A stretch of DNA of 64,000 nucleotides from Kineosporia babensis (GCF_021129305.1 NZ_JAJOMB010000011.1:124001-188000), one strand, 5' to 3'; counted from the first letter of the stretch, positions 24,636 to 34,620 are shown. Program-made: numbers and translations. Notes: generated by a model not told the origin, from the letters alone.

Positions 24636-25550
24636 TCAATCCTCCTGTGCCAGTTGCCGGTACAGCGCAGCCAGCTCCTGCACCAGGCCGTCGCCGCCCA
24701 GCCAGGAACCGGGCACCGGTAGCTGCCGCAGCAGTAGATCCACCGGCAGTTCCGGATGGCTGGGCAGTGGCAGCAGTTGCCCGGCGGCCCAGAACGCCAC
24801 CGCGTCACCGCCCGGAGGGCCGGGTTTCGCCCGCTTGGTGGCGGAAACCTCCGCTACCGGGTCGGGTTCGGCCAGCGCCAGGGCGGCGCTGAGCACCTGC
24901 CGGCCCGGCGTCGCGGTGGGTGGTGGATCCACGGTGAATTCGGGCTCTTCAGGCTCCTCCACGTCTCCGCGCAGGGCCCGTAGCCGCTCCAGCAGGGCGG
25001 TCTTGGACCGGCCGCGCCAGCGCAGCAGCAGGAACGGGTCGTCGTCGAAACGCTCGGCCATCAAGTAGAACACGGCCGCGATGTGCTTGCAGGGCACCGC
25101 CTGGTCGGGGCAGCTGCAGCGCAGGTCGAGGTCGGCCAGGCGGGCCGGGAACAGCGGCGCCCCGATCTGGGCGAGCACCGGCTCCAGCTCGCGCGGGAAC
25201 TGCCCGGCCAGCAGCTGGGCACTGAACAGGGCCTGCTCGGCCAGCGCCACCTCGGCCTTGGCCCAGACCAGCTCGCTAAACTTCTTCAGGCCGATCCGCA
25301 CCCGGTACGGCGTGACCCGCGAGCCCTGCACGTCGGCCTTGACCTCGCCGGCGTCGATCTCCAGCGAGATGATCTGCCCCTTGCGGGCGTAGGCCCGACC
25401 GCGGGTGAGCCGGGTGCCCAGGGCGAACGACTCCAGCACCCCGATGAACCGGCGCGACCACCACTGCTCACCGATGTCACCGCGGGCGCTGCGGGCCATC
25501 AGGCCGTTCTCCACCGCCCGGGGCTTGCTGAACTTCGCGAAGTCGGCCAT
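24636..25550 (-). CDS. SWIM zinc finger protein
   Basis: Protein of 304 residues with a SWIM zinc-binding motif 'CSCPDQAVPCKHIAAV' (C-x-C-x6-C-x-H) near residues 155-170; the 'GRSARGDIGEQWWSRRF' and 'RGRAYARKGQIISLEIDAGEVKADVQGSR' parts are typical of the SWIM proteins encoded beside SNF2 helicases. ATG at 25550 overlaps the helicase stop (TGATG), so the two are translationally coupled and likely work together on DNA or protein complexes. Role unknown. Its stop is next to the glycosidase start. Confidence 0.88.
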   Translation of the reverse strand: MADFAKFSKPRAVENGLMARSARGDIGEQWWSRRFIGVLESFALGTRLTRGRAYARKGQIISLEIDAGEVKADVQGSRVTPYRVRIGLKKFSELVWAKAEVALAEQALFSAQLLAGQFPRELEPVLAQIGAPLFPARLADLDLRCSCPDQAVPCKHIAAVFYLMAERFDDDPFLLLRWRGRSKTALLERLRALRGDVEEPEEPEFTVDPPPTATPGRQVLSAALALAEPDPVAEVSATKRAKPGPPGGDAVAFWAAGQLLPLPSHPELPVDLLLRQLPVPGSWLGGDGLVQELAALYRQLAQED

Positions 25551-28500
25551 CAGCCCACCGCCGCCGGGTCGAGGGTCAGGAGTTCGCGCAGCTGACCGGT
25601 GTCCAGTTCGGTGAGCCACCCCTCGCCGGTACCGACGATCGAGGCGGCCAGGCCGCGCTTGTCGCGGATCATCGTGGCGATCCGTTCCTCCAGGGTTCCG
25701 GCACAGACGAACTTGCGCACCTGCACCGGGCGCGACTGCCCGATCCGGAACACGCGGTCGGTGGCCTGGTCCTCCACCGCCGGGTTCCACCACCGGTCCA
25801 CGTGGATCACATGGTTGGCCGCGGTCAGGGTCAGCCCGGTGCCGCCGGCCTTGAGCGAGAGCACGAAGATCGGCGGGGCGTCGTGCTCACCGCTCTGGAA
25901 CCGGGCCACCATCTCGTCACGCCGGCTCTTGCGCACACCGCCGTGCAGGAAGAGCACTTCCCGGCCGAAGCGGGCGGTCAGGTGGGTGCGCAGCATCTCA
26001 CCGAACTCGGCGTACTGGGTGAACAGCAGTGCCTTCTCACCGGAGGCGAGGACTTCTTCCAGGGTCTCCTCCAGCCGGGCCAGCTTCCCGGAACGGCCCG
26101 GGACCCGGCTGCCGTCGCGCTGGAACTGGGCCGGGTGGTTGCAGACCTGCTTGAGCTTGGTCATCGCGGCCAGCACAAGCCCGCGCCGCTCCATCCCCTC
26201 GCTCTGCTCGATCCGGGCGAGCATGTCGGTGACCACGTTCTGGTAGAGCGCGGCCTGCTCGGAGGTGAGGTTGCAGACCACCTCGATCTCCAGCTTCTCC
26301 GGCAGGTCGCTGATGATGCTCTTGTCGGTCTTCACCCGGCGCAGGATGAACGGCTGGGTGACCGCCCGCAGCTTCTCCCGGGCCTCGTCCGAGCCGAGCC
26401 GCTCGATCGGCAGGGCATAACGTTTCTTGAAGTCGGCCGCCTCACCCAGCACCCGCGGGTTGGCGAACTCCATCAGGCTCCACAGGTCGGCCAGCCGGTT
26501 CTCGACCGGGGTGCCGGTGACCGCGATCCGGCGTTCGGCGGTGAGCGAGCGGGCCGCGGTGGCCGCCTGGGTGGCCGCGTTCTTCACCGCCTGGGCCTCG
26601 TCCAGCACGATCCGCCGCCAGCCGTACTTGCGCAGCATCACCGCGTCGCGGGCCAGCAGCGAGTAGGTGGTGATCACCAGGTCGGCCCCGGCCACGGCGT
26701 CGAAGAAGTCGTCACCCTGCGGCCGGCCGGCCCCGTGCTGGACGTGCACGCGCAGCCCGGGCGTGAACTTGGCGGCCTCCCGCTGCCAGTTGCCGACCAG
26801 CGACATCGGGCAGACCAGGAGCGTCGGCGCGGGGACGAGGTCGTGATCGGGCTGCGGCTGCGGCCGGTCCGAGGCGATCAGGGCCAGCAGCTGGACGGTC
26901 TTGCCGAGCCCCATGTCGTCGGCCAGAACCGCACCCAGGCCGACGGATTCGAGGAAGGCCAGCCAGGAGACCCCGCGCTCCTGGTACGGACGCAGGGTGC
27001 CCTCGAAATCGTCGGTGACCACGAACGTCTCGAATTTTCGCTCTTGCGGGGAGGCCAGGAAGTCGGACAGCCAGCCCGAGGCGTCCACCCCCGTGACCTC
27101 CAGTCCGGCCGGGCCTTCGGAACCGGCGCCGATCACCGAAAGGACGTCGGCGATGGACATGGTCTGCGGGCCGATCCGGCGCTGTTTGCGCAGGAATGTG
27201 CGGGCCTTCCTGAGCTTTTCCGGATCGACCTGCATCCATTCGCCGCGCAGCCGGACCAGCGGTTCCTGCGCCTCGATCAGGGCCTCGACCTCGGCGTCGC
27301 TGAGCAGCTGGTCGCCGATGGACAGCCGCCAGTCGTACTGCACGATGTCGTTCTGCCGGAAGACCGGTGTGCCCTCGACCCTTCCGGGCTGGGCCGCGGT
27401 GCCCGCCCGCAGCCGGGCACCCAGCCGCTGCGGTTTCGACCACCAGCCGGGCAGCTGCACTCCGAAACCGGCGCCGATCAGGAGTTCTGCCGATTCGGCC
27501 AGGAAGGCGTGGGCGCCGGCGTTGTCCAGGAGCAGCTCGACCGGCTCGGCCCCCAGCAGGGCTTCTCGCAGCGCGGGGAACAGGCGCAGTGCGCGGCCGA
27601 GCTCGGACAGGAGGGTCTCTTGCGGACGAGGGGCGTTGCGACGTAGGCGGGTCAGGTTGAGTTCGCGGTCCCAGATCTCCTGCGCGGTGAAGAAGATGCC
27701 GGGCTGGTCGGCGTCCTGCAGGCCGAACTCCAGTCGCCACAGCATGGCGTCCTCGGCGGGGCGCAGTTCGTCGGTGGCAGGGCGCAGGATGCTGGTCAGG
27801 TCGTCGTCGGTGGGCTCGAACAGCCGGAACCCGGCGCGCACCAGGCCGCCGTTGATCGTCTCGGCCTGCCAGGCGTCCAGGCCGTCGACCAGATTGCGCA
27901 TCTGGCGTTGATTCGCTGGGAATGCCGGGTATTCGCCGTGCAGCGCCTGCCGCCAGCCCAGCAGCCCCAGTCCACCCTGGCCCGGGCCTCGTCCGAGCTT
28001 TGCCCTCACCCCGGCATCCACCAGCGCATCGACGGCGGCCGCGGCGCTTCGGTCGGCCGGTGCCTGCGCGTTCCAGGACGGCGGGAGCGCGCTGATCGCC
28101 TGGCGGAACCAGTCTCCGTCCTCGCCGGTGATCACCGGACGCCAGCGAGCTACGCCGTGGCCGTCGGGGGTCTCCAGAACTACCGGCAGGACGCGACCGC
28201 GGCTGATCAGGTTGGCTACGAACCGGTGCAGGGCGAGGAGAATGCGGACATCAGAACCCAGGACGATCGTTGCGGGCTCATCCTGGGCCGCCGGGTTCTG
28301 CGGTGCTGATCGTTCGTCCTGCGGTCTGGAGGCACCTTGGCCCTCGTCGGGCCGGCACATCTCTCGGCCCTCGTCGGGCCGGCGCACCTCTCGGCCCTCG
28401 TCGGGCCGGCGCACCTCTCGGCCCGCGGAGGAGTCAGCCGTCTCCTCGGCCAGCCGGGCGAGCAACCCCTCGGCCTCCTGGGCGGGCACCACGATCGTCC

Positions 28501-28879
28501 TCACCCGCCACTTGACCTGCGGGAACAACCGGGCCGACTCACCCTCGACACGATCGGCGGCCCAGCCCGAGCGCAGGTCCAGGAGCTCGGGCGAACCGCT
28601 CGGGGAGTGCTGGAACGAGGGCAGCACGATGTCGGCCGTGCCGTCCTTCCAGCCCTCGGCGGCCAGACCGGTGACGCTGCTGAGGGTGGCGCGCAGATCC
28701 TCGGCGGGGATGTCGAAGGGGTGCTCGCGAACCTTGGGACGCCGGCCGGTGCGTTCGGCGGGCACGGTGCGGACCTGTGGATCTTCGGCCCAGAGGACGA
28801 GGGAGCCGTCGTCCGCGGGATCTTTCTCGGCGAAGGACCACCAGGCATGAGCGACGAACACCGAGAAAGCGTAGGCCAT
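25550..28879 (-). CDS. SNF2-family DEAD/DEAH-box helicase (HepA/RapA-like)
   Basis: ATPase of 1109 residues. The N-terminal 450 residues are the SNF2-associated (HepA_N-like) region; the motor follows with Walker A 'LADDMGLGKTVQLLALIA', DEAH-type motif 'VLDEAQAVKN', 'TGTPVENRLADLWSL' and helicase C motifs 'VLSLKAGGTGLTLTAANHVIHVDRWWNPAVEDQATDRVFRIGQ'. Probably a DNA- or RNA-polymerase-remodelling translocase. Residues about 155-185 carry three tandem GREVRRPDE-like repeats. ATG 28879 (MAYAF) is chosen; GTG 28891 would put the AGGAGG site too close. Divergent from cobN. Confidence 0.9.
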   Translation of the reverse strand: MAYAFSVFVAHAWWSFAEKDPADDGSLVLWAEDPQVRTVPAERTGRRPKVREHPFDIPAEDLRATLSSVTGLAAEGWKDGTADIVLPSFQHSPSGSPELLDLRSGWAADRVEGESARLFPQVKWRVRTIVVPAQEAEGLLARLAEETADSSAGREVRRPDEGREVRRPDEGREMCRPDEGQGASRPQDERSAPQNPAAQDEPATIVLGSDVRILLALHRFVANLISRGRVLPVVLETPDGHGVARWRPVITGEDGDWFRQAISALPPSWNAQAPADRSAAAAVDALVDAGVRAKLGRGPGQGGLGLLGWRQALHGEYPAFPANQRQMRNLVDGLDAWQAETINGGLVRAGFRLFEPTDDDLTSILRPATDELRPAEDAMLWRLEFGLQDADQPGIFFTAQEIWDRELNLTRLRRNAPRPQETLLSELGRALRLFPALREALLGAEPVELLLDNAGAHAFLAESAELLIGAGFGVQLPGWWSKPQRLGARLRAGTAAQPGRVEGTPVFRQNDIVQYDWRLSIGDQLLSDAEVEALIEAQEPLVRLRGEWMQVDPEKLRKARTFLRKQRRIGPQTMSIADVLSVIGAGSEGPAGLEVTGVDASGWLSDFLASPQERKFETFVVTDDFEGTLRPYQERGVSWLAFLESVGLGAVLADDMGLGKTVQLLALIASDRPQPQPDHDLVPAPTLLVCPMSLVGNWQREAAKFTPGLRVHVQHGAGRPQGDDFFDAVAGADLVITTYSLLARDAVMLRKYGWRRIVLDEAQAVKNAATQAATAARSLTAERRIAVTGTPVENRLADLWSLMEFANPRVLGEAADFKKRYALPIERLGSDEAREKLRAVTQPFILRRVKTDKSIISDLPEKLEIEVVCNLTSEQAALYQNVVTDMLARIEQSEGMERRGLVLAAMTKLKQVCNHPAQFQRDGSRVPGRSGKLARLEETLEEVLASGEKALLFTQYAEFGEMLRTHLTARFGREVLFLHGGVRKSRRDEMVARFQSGEHDAPPIFVLSLKAGGTGLTLTAANHVIHVDRWWNPAVEDQATDRVFRIGQSRPVQVRKFVCAGTLEERIATMIRDKRGLAASIVGTGEGWLTELDTGQLRELLTLDPAAVG
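28336..28416 (-). repeat. 27-bp tandem repeat, three units, within SNF2 helicase
   Basis: Three units at 28336-28362, 28363-28389 and 28390-28416; the last two are identical and the first differs by a few bases. They encode GREMCRPDE/GREVRRPDE in a linker of the helicase, keeping frame. Copy number may vary between strains. Confidence 0.85.
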
Positions 28880-28934
28880 GGTGAGCAGCACCTCCTGCTC
28901 GCCGGGGGTTGCGCAGCTGCCCGGGGGTTGGGTG

Positions 28935-29120
28935 GCTCGCTCCGGGCTGGCACAGTTGGCCCGTCAAGCAACCGCGGTGTGGTGAGACAGGAAGCCGGTG
29001 AGAATCCGGCGCGGTCGCGCCACTGTGAGCGCTGAGTCATGTTTCCGAGGTAATGGTCACGGCCGGTGAGGCTGGAAGGCCGGGAACCGACGAGGACGCC
29101 GAGCCAGGAAACTGTGCCGC
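28935..29120 (+). ncRNA. cobalamin riboswitch upstream of cobN
   Basis: The core is unmistakable: GGAAGCCGGTGAGAATCCGG (28990-29009), then CGCGCCACTGT (about 29016-29025) and, after a variable arm, GAGCCAGGAAACT (29101-29113). These are the B12-box strings in order. The element sits just before the GAAGAGG site and GTG of cobN, so adenosylcobalamin binding should shut off translation or transcription of the cobaltochelatase. Outer ends are approximate. Confidence 0.92.
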
Positions 29121-29163
29121 ACCGCAGCAACCCGCCGCGCGGACGGCGAGGAAGAGGACGTAC

Positions 29164-32100
29164 GTGACCTTTGAGGCTCCTGAGCGCTCTGCTGTGCTGC
29201 TCATCTCCACCTCGGACACCGATCTGCTCAGCGCCCGCGCGAGCAAGCTGCCCTACCGGCTGGCCAACCCCAACCGGGTCACGGTGGACGACCTGGACGG
29301 CCTCCTGGAGGGAGTCGCCGTCGCCGTCGTGCGCCTGCTCGGGGGTACGCGGGCCTGGGAAGACGGTCTGGCCGCGCTGCTGACCAAGGGGGTGCCGGTC
29401 GTGGTGCTCTCGGGTGAGGCGCTGCCGGACGCCGATCTGATGCAGCGCTCCACCGTCCCGGTCGGGGTGGCCACGCAGGCGCACGGTTACCTGGCCGAGG
29501 GCGGCCCGGAGAACCTCACCGAACTGCACTCGTTCCTGACCGACACGCTGCTGCTGACCGGCTTCGGGTTCGAGCCGCCGCGCAGCACGCCGGTCTGGGG
29601 GGTGCTGGAGCGCACTTCTTCTGTTGCGGCCGGCTCTGCTGACCGCCCGACGATCGCGGTGCTCTACTACCGGGCCCACCACGTGGCCGGGAACACCGGA
29701 TTCGTCGAGTCGCTGTGCTCGGCGGTGGAGGAGGCCGGCGGGCGCGCCCTGCCGATCTACTGCGCCTCGCTGCGGGCCGCTGAGCCGGAGTTGCTGGAGC
29801 TGCTCGGCACGGCCGACGCGCTGCTGGTCACCGTGCTGGCGGCCGGCGGTAACCGGCCGGCCAACGCCTCGGCCGGGGGCGACGAGTCCTCCTGGGACAT
29901 CGGCGCACTGGCTGCCCTGGACGTGCCGATCCTGCAGGCGATCAGCACGCTGACCTCGCGCGAGCGCTGGATCGAGAACTCCGAGGGCCTGATCCCGCTG
30001 GATGCGGCCAACCAGGTGGCCATCCCGGAGTTCGACGGCCGGCTGATCACGGTGCCGTTCTCGTTCAAGGAGGTCGACTCCGAGGGCCTCACCCAGTACG
30101 TGGCCGACCCGGAGCGGGCGCTGCGGGCCGCGGGGATCGCGGTGGCGCACGCCCGGCTGCGGCACCTGCCGGCCGGATCGAAGCGAGTGGGTCTGGTCCT
30201 GACCGCCTACCCGACCAAGCACGCGCGGATCGGTAACGCGGTCGGGCTGGACACCCCTGCCTCGGCCCTGGTGCTGCTGAAGGCGATGCGCGAAGCCGGT
30301 TACGACGTGGGCCCCTTGGAGGGATCGGAAGCGCTGCCCGGCCTGGCCGCCATGGACGGCGACGCACTGATCCACGGGCTGATCGAGGCCGGTGGGCAGG
30401 ACCTGGACTGGCTCTCCGAAGAAGACCTGGCGCGCAACCCGGTTCGTATCCCGGCGGCCGTGTACCGGCGCTTCTTCTCGACGCTGCCGGCCGATCTGCA
30501 GGAGGCGGTGACCGAGGCCTGGGGACCGGCGCCGGGTGAGATGTTCGTGGACCCACCGGGCGGCGCGCTGTCCTCGGGAGACCCGGACGGCGACATCGTG
30601 CTGGCCGCCATCATTTCCGGCAACATCGTGCTGCTTCTTCAGCCACCGCGTGGCTTCGGCGACAACCCCGTAGCGATTTATCACGACCCCGAACTCCCCC
30701 CGTCGCATCACTATCTGGCAGCGTACCACTGGCTGAATCTTGCTGTCGCAGAAGGCGGTTTCGGCGCCGACGCGCTGGTGCACCTGGGCAAGCACGGCAC
30801 GCTGGAGTGGACTCCCGGCAAGACGCTGGCCCTTTCGGCCTCCTGCTCCCCCGACGCCGCGCTGGGCAATCTGCCGCTGATCTACCCGTTCCTGGTGAAC
30901 GACCCGGGAGAGGGCACCCAGGCCAAGCGCCGGGCGCACGCCACCCTGGTCGACCACCTGGTGCCGCCGATGGCCCGGGCCGACTCCTACGGCGACATCG
31001 CCCGGCTGGAACAGCTTCTGGACGAGTACGCCGCGGTCACCGCGATGGACCCGGCCAAGGCCCCGCAGATCCAGACCCAGATCTGGACGCTGATGCACGC
31101 GGCCAAGCTGGACCACGACCTGGGCCTGGAGGAGCGGCCGCACGAGGCCGAGTTCGACGACATGATCCTGCACCTGGACGGGTGGCTCTGCCAGGTCAAG
31201 GACGCCCAGATCCGGGACGGGCTGCACGTTCTCGGTCAAGCCCCCGAGGGTGCGGTGCGGGTGCACCTGGTCACCTCGATGCTGCGGGCCCGGCAGTTGT
31301 GGGCCGGGTCTTCTTCGCTGCCAGGTCTGCGCGAGGCGCTGGGCCTGGACGAGGCCTCGGTCGGCACCGGGCTCGAGGACTCGGACGGTCTGGAAGAGGT
31401 GGACGCCGCGCAACTGGCCGCGGTGGCACTGGTCCAGGGCCTGGACGACGTCTCCTGGGACGTCGATGCGGTGCCGTCCGTGATCGAGTCGGTGCTGGCG
31501 TCCTCTGATTTCGCGGTTGATCCCTCGAAGGTCGACCGCGAAGGCCTTCAGGCCGTCCTGGAATTCGCTGCCACCGAGGTGATTCCGCGGCTGGCCGGGA
31601 CGACCGACGAGCTGACGGCCGTGCTGCACGCCCTGGAGGGCGGTTTCGTTCATCCCGGCCCGAGCGGTTCACCGCTGCGCGGGCTGGTCAACGTGCTGCC
31701 GACCGGACGCAACTTCTACTCGGTGGACCCGCGCGCGGTGCCGAGCCGGCTGGCCTGGGAGACCGGGCGCTCGATGGCCGAGTCGCTGCTGGAGCGGTAC
31801 AGGGCCGACGAGGGCGACTGGCCGCGTTCGGTCGGACTGTCGATCTGGGGCACCTCGGCGATGCGGACCTCCGGTGACGACGTGGCGGAAGTGCTGGCGC
31901 TGCTGGGCATCCGGCCGGTCTGGGACGACGCCTCCCGGCGGATCACCTCGCTGGAGGCGCTTTCCATCGAGGAACTCGGCCATCCGCGGATCGACGTCAC
32001 CGTGCGGATCTCCGGTTTCTTCCGGGACGCCTTCCCGCACGTGGTCGCGATGATGGACGATGCGGTGAAGCTGGCTGCGGCCCAGGACGAGCCTTTGGAG

Positions 32101-32886
32101 CAGAACTTCGTCCGGGCGCACGTCCAGGACGATGTTGCCGCGCATGGCGACGAGCGCCGGGCCACCACCCGGATCTTCGGTTCCAAGCCGGGTACCTACG
32201 GCGCCGGGGTGCTGCCGCTGATCGACACCAAGACCTGGCGCAACGACGCCGATCTGGCCGAGGTGTACGCGGTCTGGGGCGGTTACGCGTACGGGCGCGG
32301 GCTGGACGGGCGGCCGGCCCGGGACGACATGGAGTCCTCGTACAAGCGGATCGCGGTGGCGGCGAAGAACTACGACAGCGTCGAGCACGACATCGCCGAC
32401 AGCGACGACTATTTCCAGTACCACGGCGGCATGGTGTCCATGGTCCGTTCGCTGACCGGCACCGCCCCCAAGGCATACATCGGAGACAGCACCCAGCCGT
32501 CCGCCGTTCGTACCCGGACCTTGCACGAAGAGGTTTCGCGGGTCTTCCGCTCCCGGGTGGTGAACCCGCGGTGGGTGGCCGCGATGCAGCGGCACGGCTA
32601 CAAGGGCGCGTTCGAGATGGCCGCCACGGTGGACTACCTGTTCGGTTACGACGCCACGACAGGTGTGGTCGCGGACTGGATGTACGGCAAGCTCGCCGAG
32701 ACGTACGTGCTCGACGAGGGTATGCAGAAGTTCATGAACGACTCCAACCCCTGGGCGCTGCACGGGATCACCGAGCGGTTGCTGGAGGCGGTCGAGCGTG
32801 GGCTGTGGGCCGAGCCGGATCCGGAGCAGCTGGACGCGCTGCGTGAGGTGTTCCTGCGGACCGAGGGCGATCTCGAAGGTAAGTGA
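29164..32886 (+). CDS. cobN: cobaltochelatase CobN subunit
   Basis: Large catalytic subunit (1240 residues) that inserts cobalt into hydrogenobyrinic acid a,c-diamide, with ATP hydrolysed by its AAA+ partners. Typical strings: 'LTAYPTKHARIGNAVGLDTPAS', 'HLGKHGTLEWTPGKTLALSASC' (His-rich metal site), 'GFFRDAFPHVV', 'YGKLAETYVLDEGMQKFMNDSNPWALHGI'. The GTG at 29164 follows GAAGAGG; the upstream frame is riboswitch RNA. It is the only cob gene on the plus strand; its partner ChlID-type subunit is encoded 8 kb away with its own cobalamin riboswitch. Convergent with an AraC regulator 3 bp downstream. Confidence 0.95.
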   Translation: MTFEAPERSAVLLISTSDTDLLSARASKLPYRLANPNRVTVDDLDGLLEGVAVAVVRLLGGTRAWEDGLAALLTKGVPVVVLSGEALPDADLMQRSTVPVGVATQAHGYLAEGGPENLTELHSFLTDTLLLTGFGFEPPRSTPVWGVLERTSSVAAGSADRPTIAVLYYRAHHVAGNTGFVESLCSAVEEAGGRALPIYCASLRAAEPELLELLGTADALLVTVLAAGGNRPANASAGGDESSWDIGALAALDVPILQAISTLTSRERWIENSEGLIPLDAANQVAIPEFDGRLITVPFSFKEVDSEGLTQYVADPERALRAAGIAVAHARLRHLPAGSKRVGLVLTAYPTKHARIGNAVGLDTPASALVLLKAMREAGYDVGPLEGSEALPGLAAMDGDALIHGLIEAGGQDLDWLSEEDLARNPVRIPAAVYRRFFSTLPADLQEAVTEAWGPAPGEMFVDPPGGALSSGDPDGDIVLAAIISGNIVLLLQPPRGFGDNPVAIYHDPELPPSHHYLAAYHWLNLAVAEGGFGADALVHLGKHGTLEWTPGKTLALSASCSPDAALGNLPLIYPFLVNDPGEGTQAKRRAHATLVDHLVPPMARADSYGDIARLEQLLDEYAAVTAMDPAKAPQIQTQIWTLMHAAKLDHDLGLEERPHEAEFDDMILHLDGWLCQVKDAQIRDGLHVLGQAPEGAVRVHLVTSMLRARQLWAGSSSLPGLREALGLDEASVGTGLEDSDGLEEVDAAQLAAVALVQGLDDVSWDVDAVPSVIESVLASSDFAVDPSKVDREGLQAVLEFAATEVIPRLAGTTDELTAVLHALEGGFVHPGPSGSPLRGLVNVLPTGRNFYSVDPRAVPSRLAWETGRSMAESLLERYRADEGDWPRSVGLSIWGTSAMRTSGDDVAEVLALLGIRPVWDDASRRITSLEALSIEELGHPRIDVTVRISGFFRDAFPHVVAMMDDAVKLAAAQDEPLEQNFVRAHVQDDVAAHGDERRATTRIFGSKPGTYGAGVLPLIDTKTWRNDADLAEVYAVWGGYAYGRGLDGRPARDDMESSYKRIAVAAKNYDSVEHDIADSDDYFQYHGGMVSMVRSLTGTAPKAYIGDSTQPSAVRTRTLHEEVSRVFRSRVVNPRWVAAMQRHGYKGAFEMAATVDYLFGYDATTGVVADWMYGKLAETYVLDEGMQKFMNDSNPWALHGITERLLEAVERGLWAEPDPEQLDALREVFLRTEGDLEGK

Positions 32887-32889
32887 GTT

Positions 32890-33777
32890 TCAGCCGGTGG
32901 CTTTGGCGTAGGCGGCCGGGGTCGACCCGATCGCCGCGCTGAAGTCCCGGATCAGGTGGGCCTGGTCGCTGTAGCCGAGATCGGCGGCGATCCGGGCCCA
33001 CTTCACGTTCTCGCCGTTGCGCACCGACTCGGCCGCGTCGAGCAGGCGGTACCGGCGCAGCACCCAGGTCGGGGAGACTCCGGCGTACTCGGCGAACATT
33101 CGCTGCAATGTACGGACGCTGGTACCCGACTGGGCGGCCAGCTGCTCCGCTTTGCGGATGGTCCGGTCGGTTTCGGCGCACCGGGCGATGCGGGCCACTT
33201 CGCGGGCGGGTTCGGCTCGTTCCGGTTTGACTGCTGTTTCTAGTGCCTGCCGCAGGACGGCCACTTTGGTGAGTTCGTCGTCCGTGCTTTGAATGCTGTC
33301 GATCAGCGCGGTGTCGTCGGTGCCGATGGCCTGGCCGAGCAGTACCACCCGGTCGTTGTACTCGGCGGCCGGGCCGGTCAGGAAGGCGCCGAGACCGCCG
33401 GGGGTGGTCATTGCGGCCACGCAGATGCCTTCGCCGGACATTCTCCGGCTGGAGCGGTTGAGCAGGACCCCTTCCAGCTCGGCGGTCGTCGGCGGACTGG
33501 TCTGCCCGGCTTCCGCTGCTGTGGGGCTGACTTCCCTGAGGCTGACTCCTCTGGGGCTGACCTCTCTGGGGCTTACGTAGAGGTTGGCGCAGGGGTGGGT
33601 GAGCAGTTCCTGGACGTGCTGGCGGCCGGGCGGCAGGGCCCAGCTCACCACCCAGAACCAGCTGATCAGGCCGTCCAGCTCCGGGCCGGCCGGGTGCCGG
33701 TTGAGCTGGTAGCGACGCTGGAAGGCGGCGGGCTCGATGATGCCGCGGCTGTCCTCGCTGACCGGTCTGGGCCCCAC
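32890..33777 (-). CDS. AraC-family transcription regulator
   Basis: Regulator of 295 residues. C-terminal double helix-turn-helix at about residues 205-290 ('QSGTSVRTLQRMFAEYAGVSPTWVLRRYRLLDAAESV' and 'WARIAADLGYSDQAHLIRDFSAAIGSTPAAY'). The N-terminal 180 residues resemble the DUF6597 cupin-like sensor of this subgroup (starts 'RRYQLNRHPAGPELDGLISWFWVVSWALP') and are interrupted near residues 70-85 by an in-frame insertion of 15-bp repeats (PREVS). GTG start. Convergent with cobN, so probably unrelated in function; target unknown. Confidence 0.85.
   Translation of the reverse strand: MGPRPVSEDSRGIIEPAAFQRRYQLNRHPAGPELDGLISWFWVVSWALPPGRQHVQELLTHPCANLYVSPREVSPRGVSLREVSPTAAEAGQTSPPTTAELEGVLLNRSSRRMSGEGICVAAMTTPGGLGAFLTGPAAEYNDRVVLLGQAIGTDDTALIDSIQSTDDELTKVAVLRQALETAVKPERAEPAREVARIARCAETDRTIRKAEQLAAQSGTSVRTLQRMFAEYAGVSPTWVLRRYRLLDAAESVRNGENVKWARIAADLGYSDQAHLIRDFSAAIGSTPAAYAKATG
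33526..33570 (-). repeat. three 15-bp repeats in AraC regulator
   Basis: Units 33526-33540, 33541-33555 and 33556-33570 (consensus GCTGAC-CTCTGGG type) encode REVSP/RGVSL/REVSP on the minus strand inside the sensor domain. A fourth, partial unit follows. Confidence 0.75.
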
Positions 33778-33854
33778 GCCTGAACCTTACTGTTCGTGCT
33801 GCTGTCGCGGTTCTTCAATCAAGACTGTCGGACCCTCTCGGTAGCTTGATCGGC

Positions 33855-34457
33855 ATGACAGAAACCATGCCCACCGGTCCGCACCTGGTCAGCGTTCTGG
33901 ACGCGCTTGCCGATCTGCTCGCCCAGGCTCAGCCGGAGCACTACAGCAACGCCACTCCGTGTGACGATTTTGATGTCGCCGTGCTGCGCAGCCACATCCT
34001 GGCCTGGGCCCAGTTCTTCACGGTCTCGCTGGAGCAGCCCGACGGCAGCGGGGATCAGCTCGATGTCGACACCTACGAGGCTCCGGCCGATCCGGCGGAG
34101 GCGGCGGCGCTGCTGCGTTCGGTCGGGCAGCGGATCAGCGCCTGTATCGAGGGCGGGGTGGCCTCGGCGCCGGTCACGTTGTTCGGCAGCCCGATGCCCG
34201 GCTGGATGGTGATGGGGATGTGCCTGGGTGAGTACCTGGCGCACGGGCACGATCTGGCCCAGGGGCTCGGCCTGCCCTGGAACCCGCCGGCCGAGGCGGT
34301 GGCCACCGCGCTGGAGTTCATGCCGATGATGCTCACCGACGACTTCCGGGGGCCGGACAAGAGCTTCGGTTACCCGGTCGAGGTGCCCGAGTCGGCCTCG
34401 GACCTGGACAAGCTGGTGGCGTTCACCGGGCGCGACCCGTACTGGAAGGCCGCCTGA
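33855..34457 (+). CDS. DinB/mycothiol maleylpyruvate isomerase-like protein (TIGR03086 type)
   Basis: Protein of 200 residues with the four-helix DinB fold seen in mycothiol-dependent enzymes: 'DALADLLAQAQPEHYSNATPCDDFDVAVLRSHILAW', then 'GMCLGEYLAHGHDLAQGLGLPW', where His residues of 'SHILAW' and 'EYLAHGHD' would bind metal. Residues 150-195 match the TIGR03086 tail. Probably a metal-dependent thiol transferase or hydrolase of unknown substrate. ATG at 33855 has no ribosome site but TAGCTT (33842-33847) is a -10 box 7 nt upstream, so the mRNA is likely leaderless. Confidence 0.78.
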   Translation: MTETMPTGPHLVSVLDALADLLAQAQPEHYSNATPCDDFDVAVLRSHILAWAQFFTVSLEQPDGSGDQLDVDTYEAPADPAEAAALLRSVGQRISACIEGGVASAPVTLFGSPMPGWMVMGMCLGEYLAHGHDLAQGLGLPWNPPAEAVATALEFMPMMLTDDFRGPDKSFGYPVEVPESASDLDKLVAFTGRDPYWKAA

Positions 34458-34550
34458 GCAGGAGGTTCCGCGGACTGGATCTCGCACTTCGGCGGCAGCA
34501 CCGCCAGCGGGTGCCGGACGGGCCGTGGCCTGTGCGGATCGGCCGACCTG

Positions 34551-34578
34551 GGGGAGGCTCGGCTGCTGAGCCTTCCCC
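34551..34578. terminator. hairpin between convergent genes
   Basis: GGGGAGGCTC (34551-34560) pairs with GAGCCTTCCCC (34568-34578), with one bulged base and a 7-nt loop. It lies between the convergent DinB-type gene and cysG, so it can end both transcripts. Confidence 0.5.
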
Positions 34579-34620
34579 GGGCCGGTGTGGGCGTTGGCCT
34601 GTGCTTTGGCCTTGGGCCGG

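Noticed and set aside
21556-25068. Long plus-strand open frame opposite the glycosidase
   Set aside because: It has no recognisable domain, while the minus strand encodes clear glycosidase and SWIM motifs. It is a by-product of high GC content.
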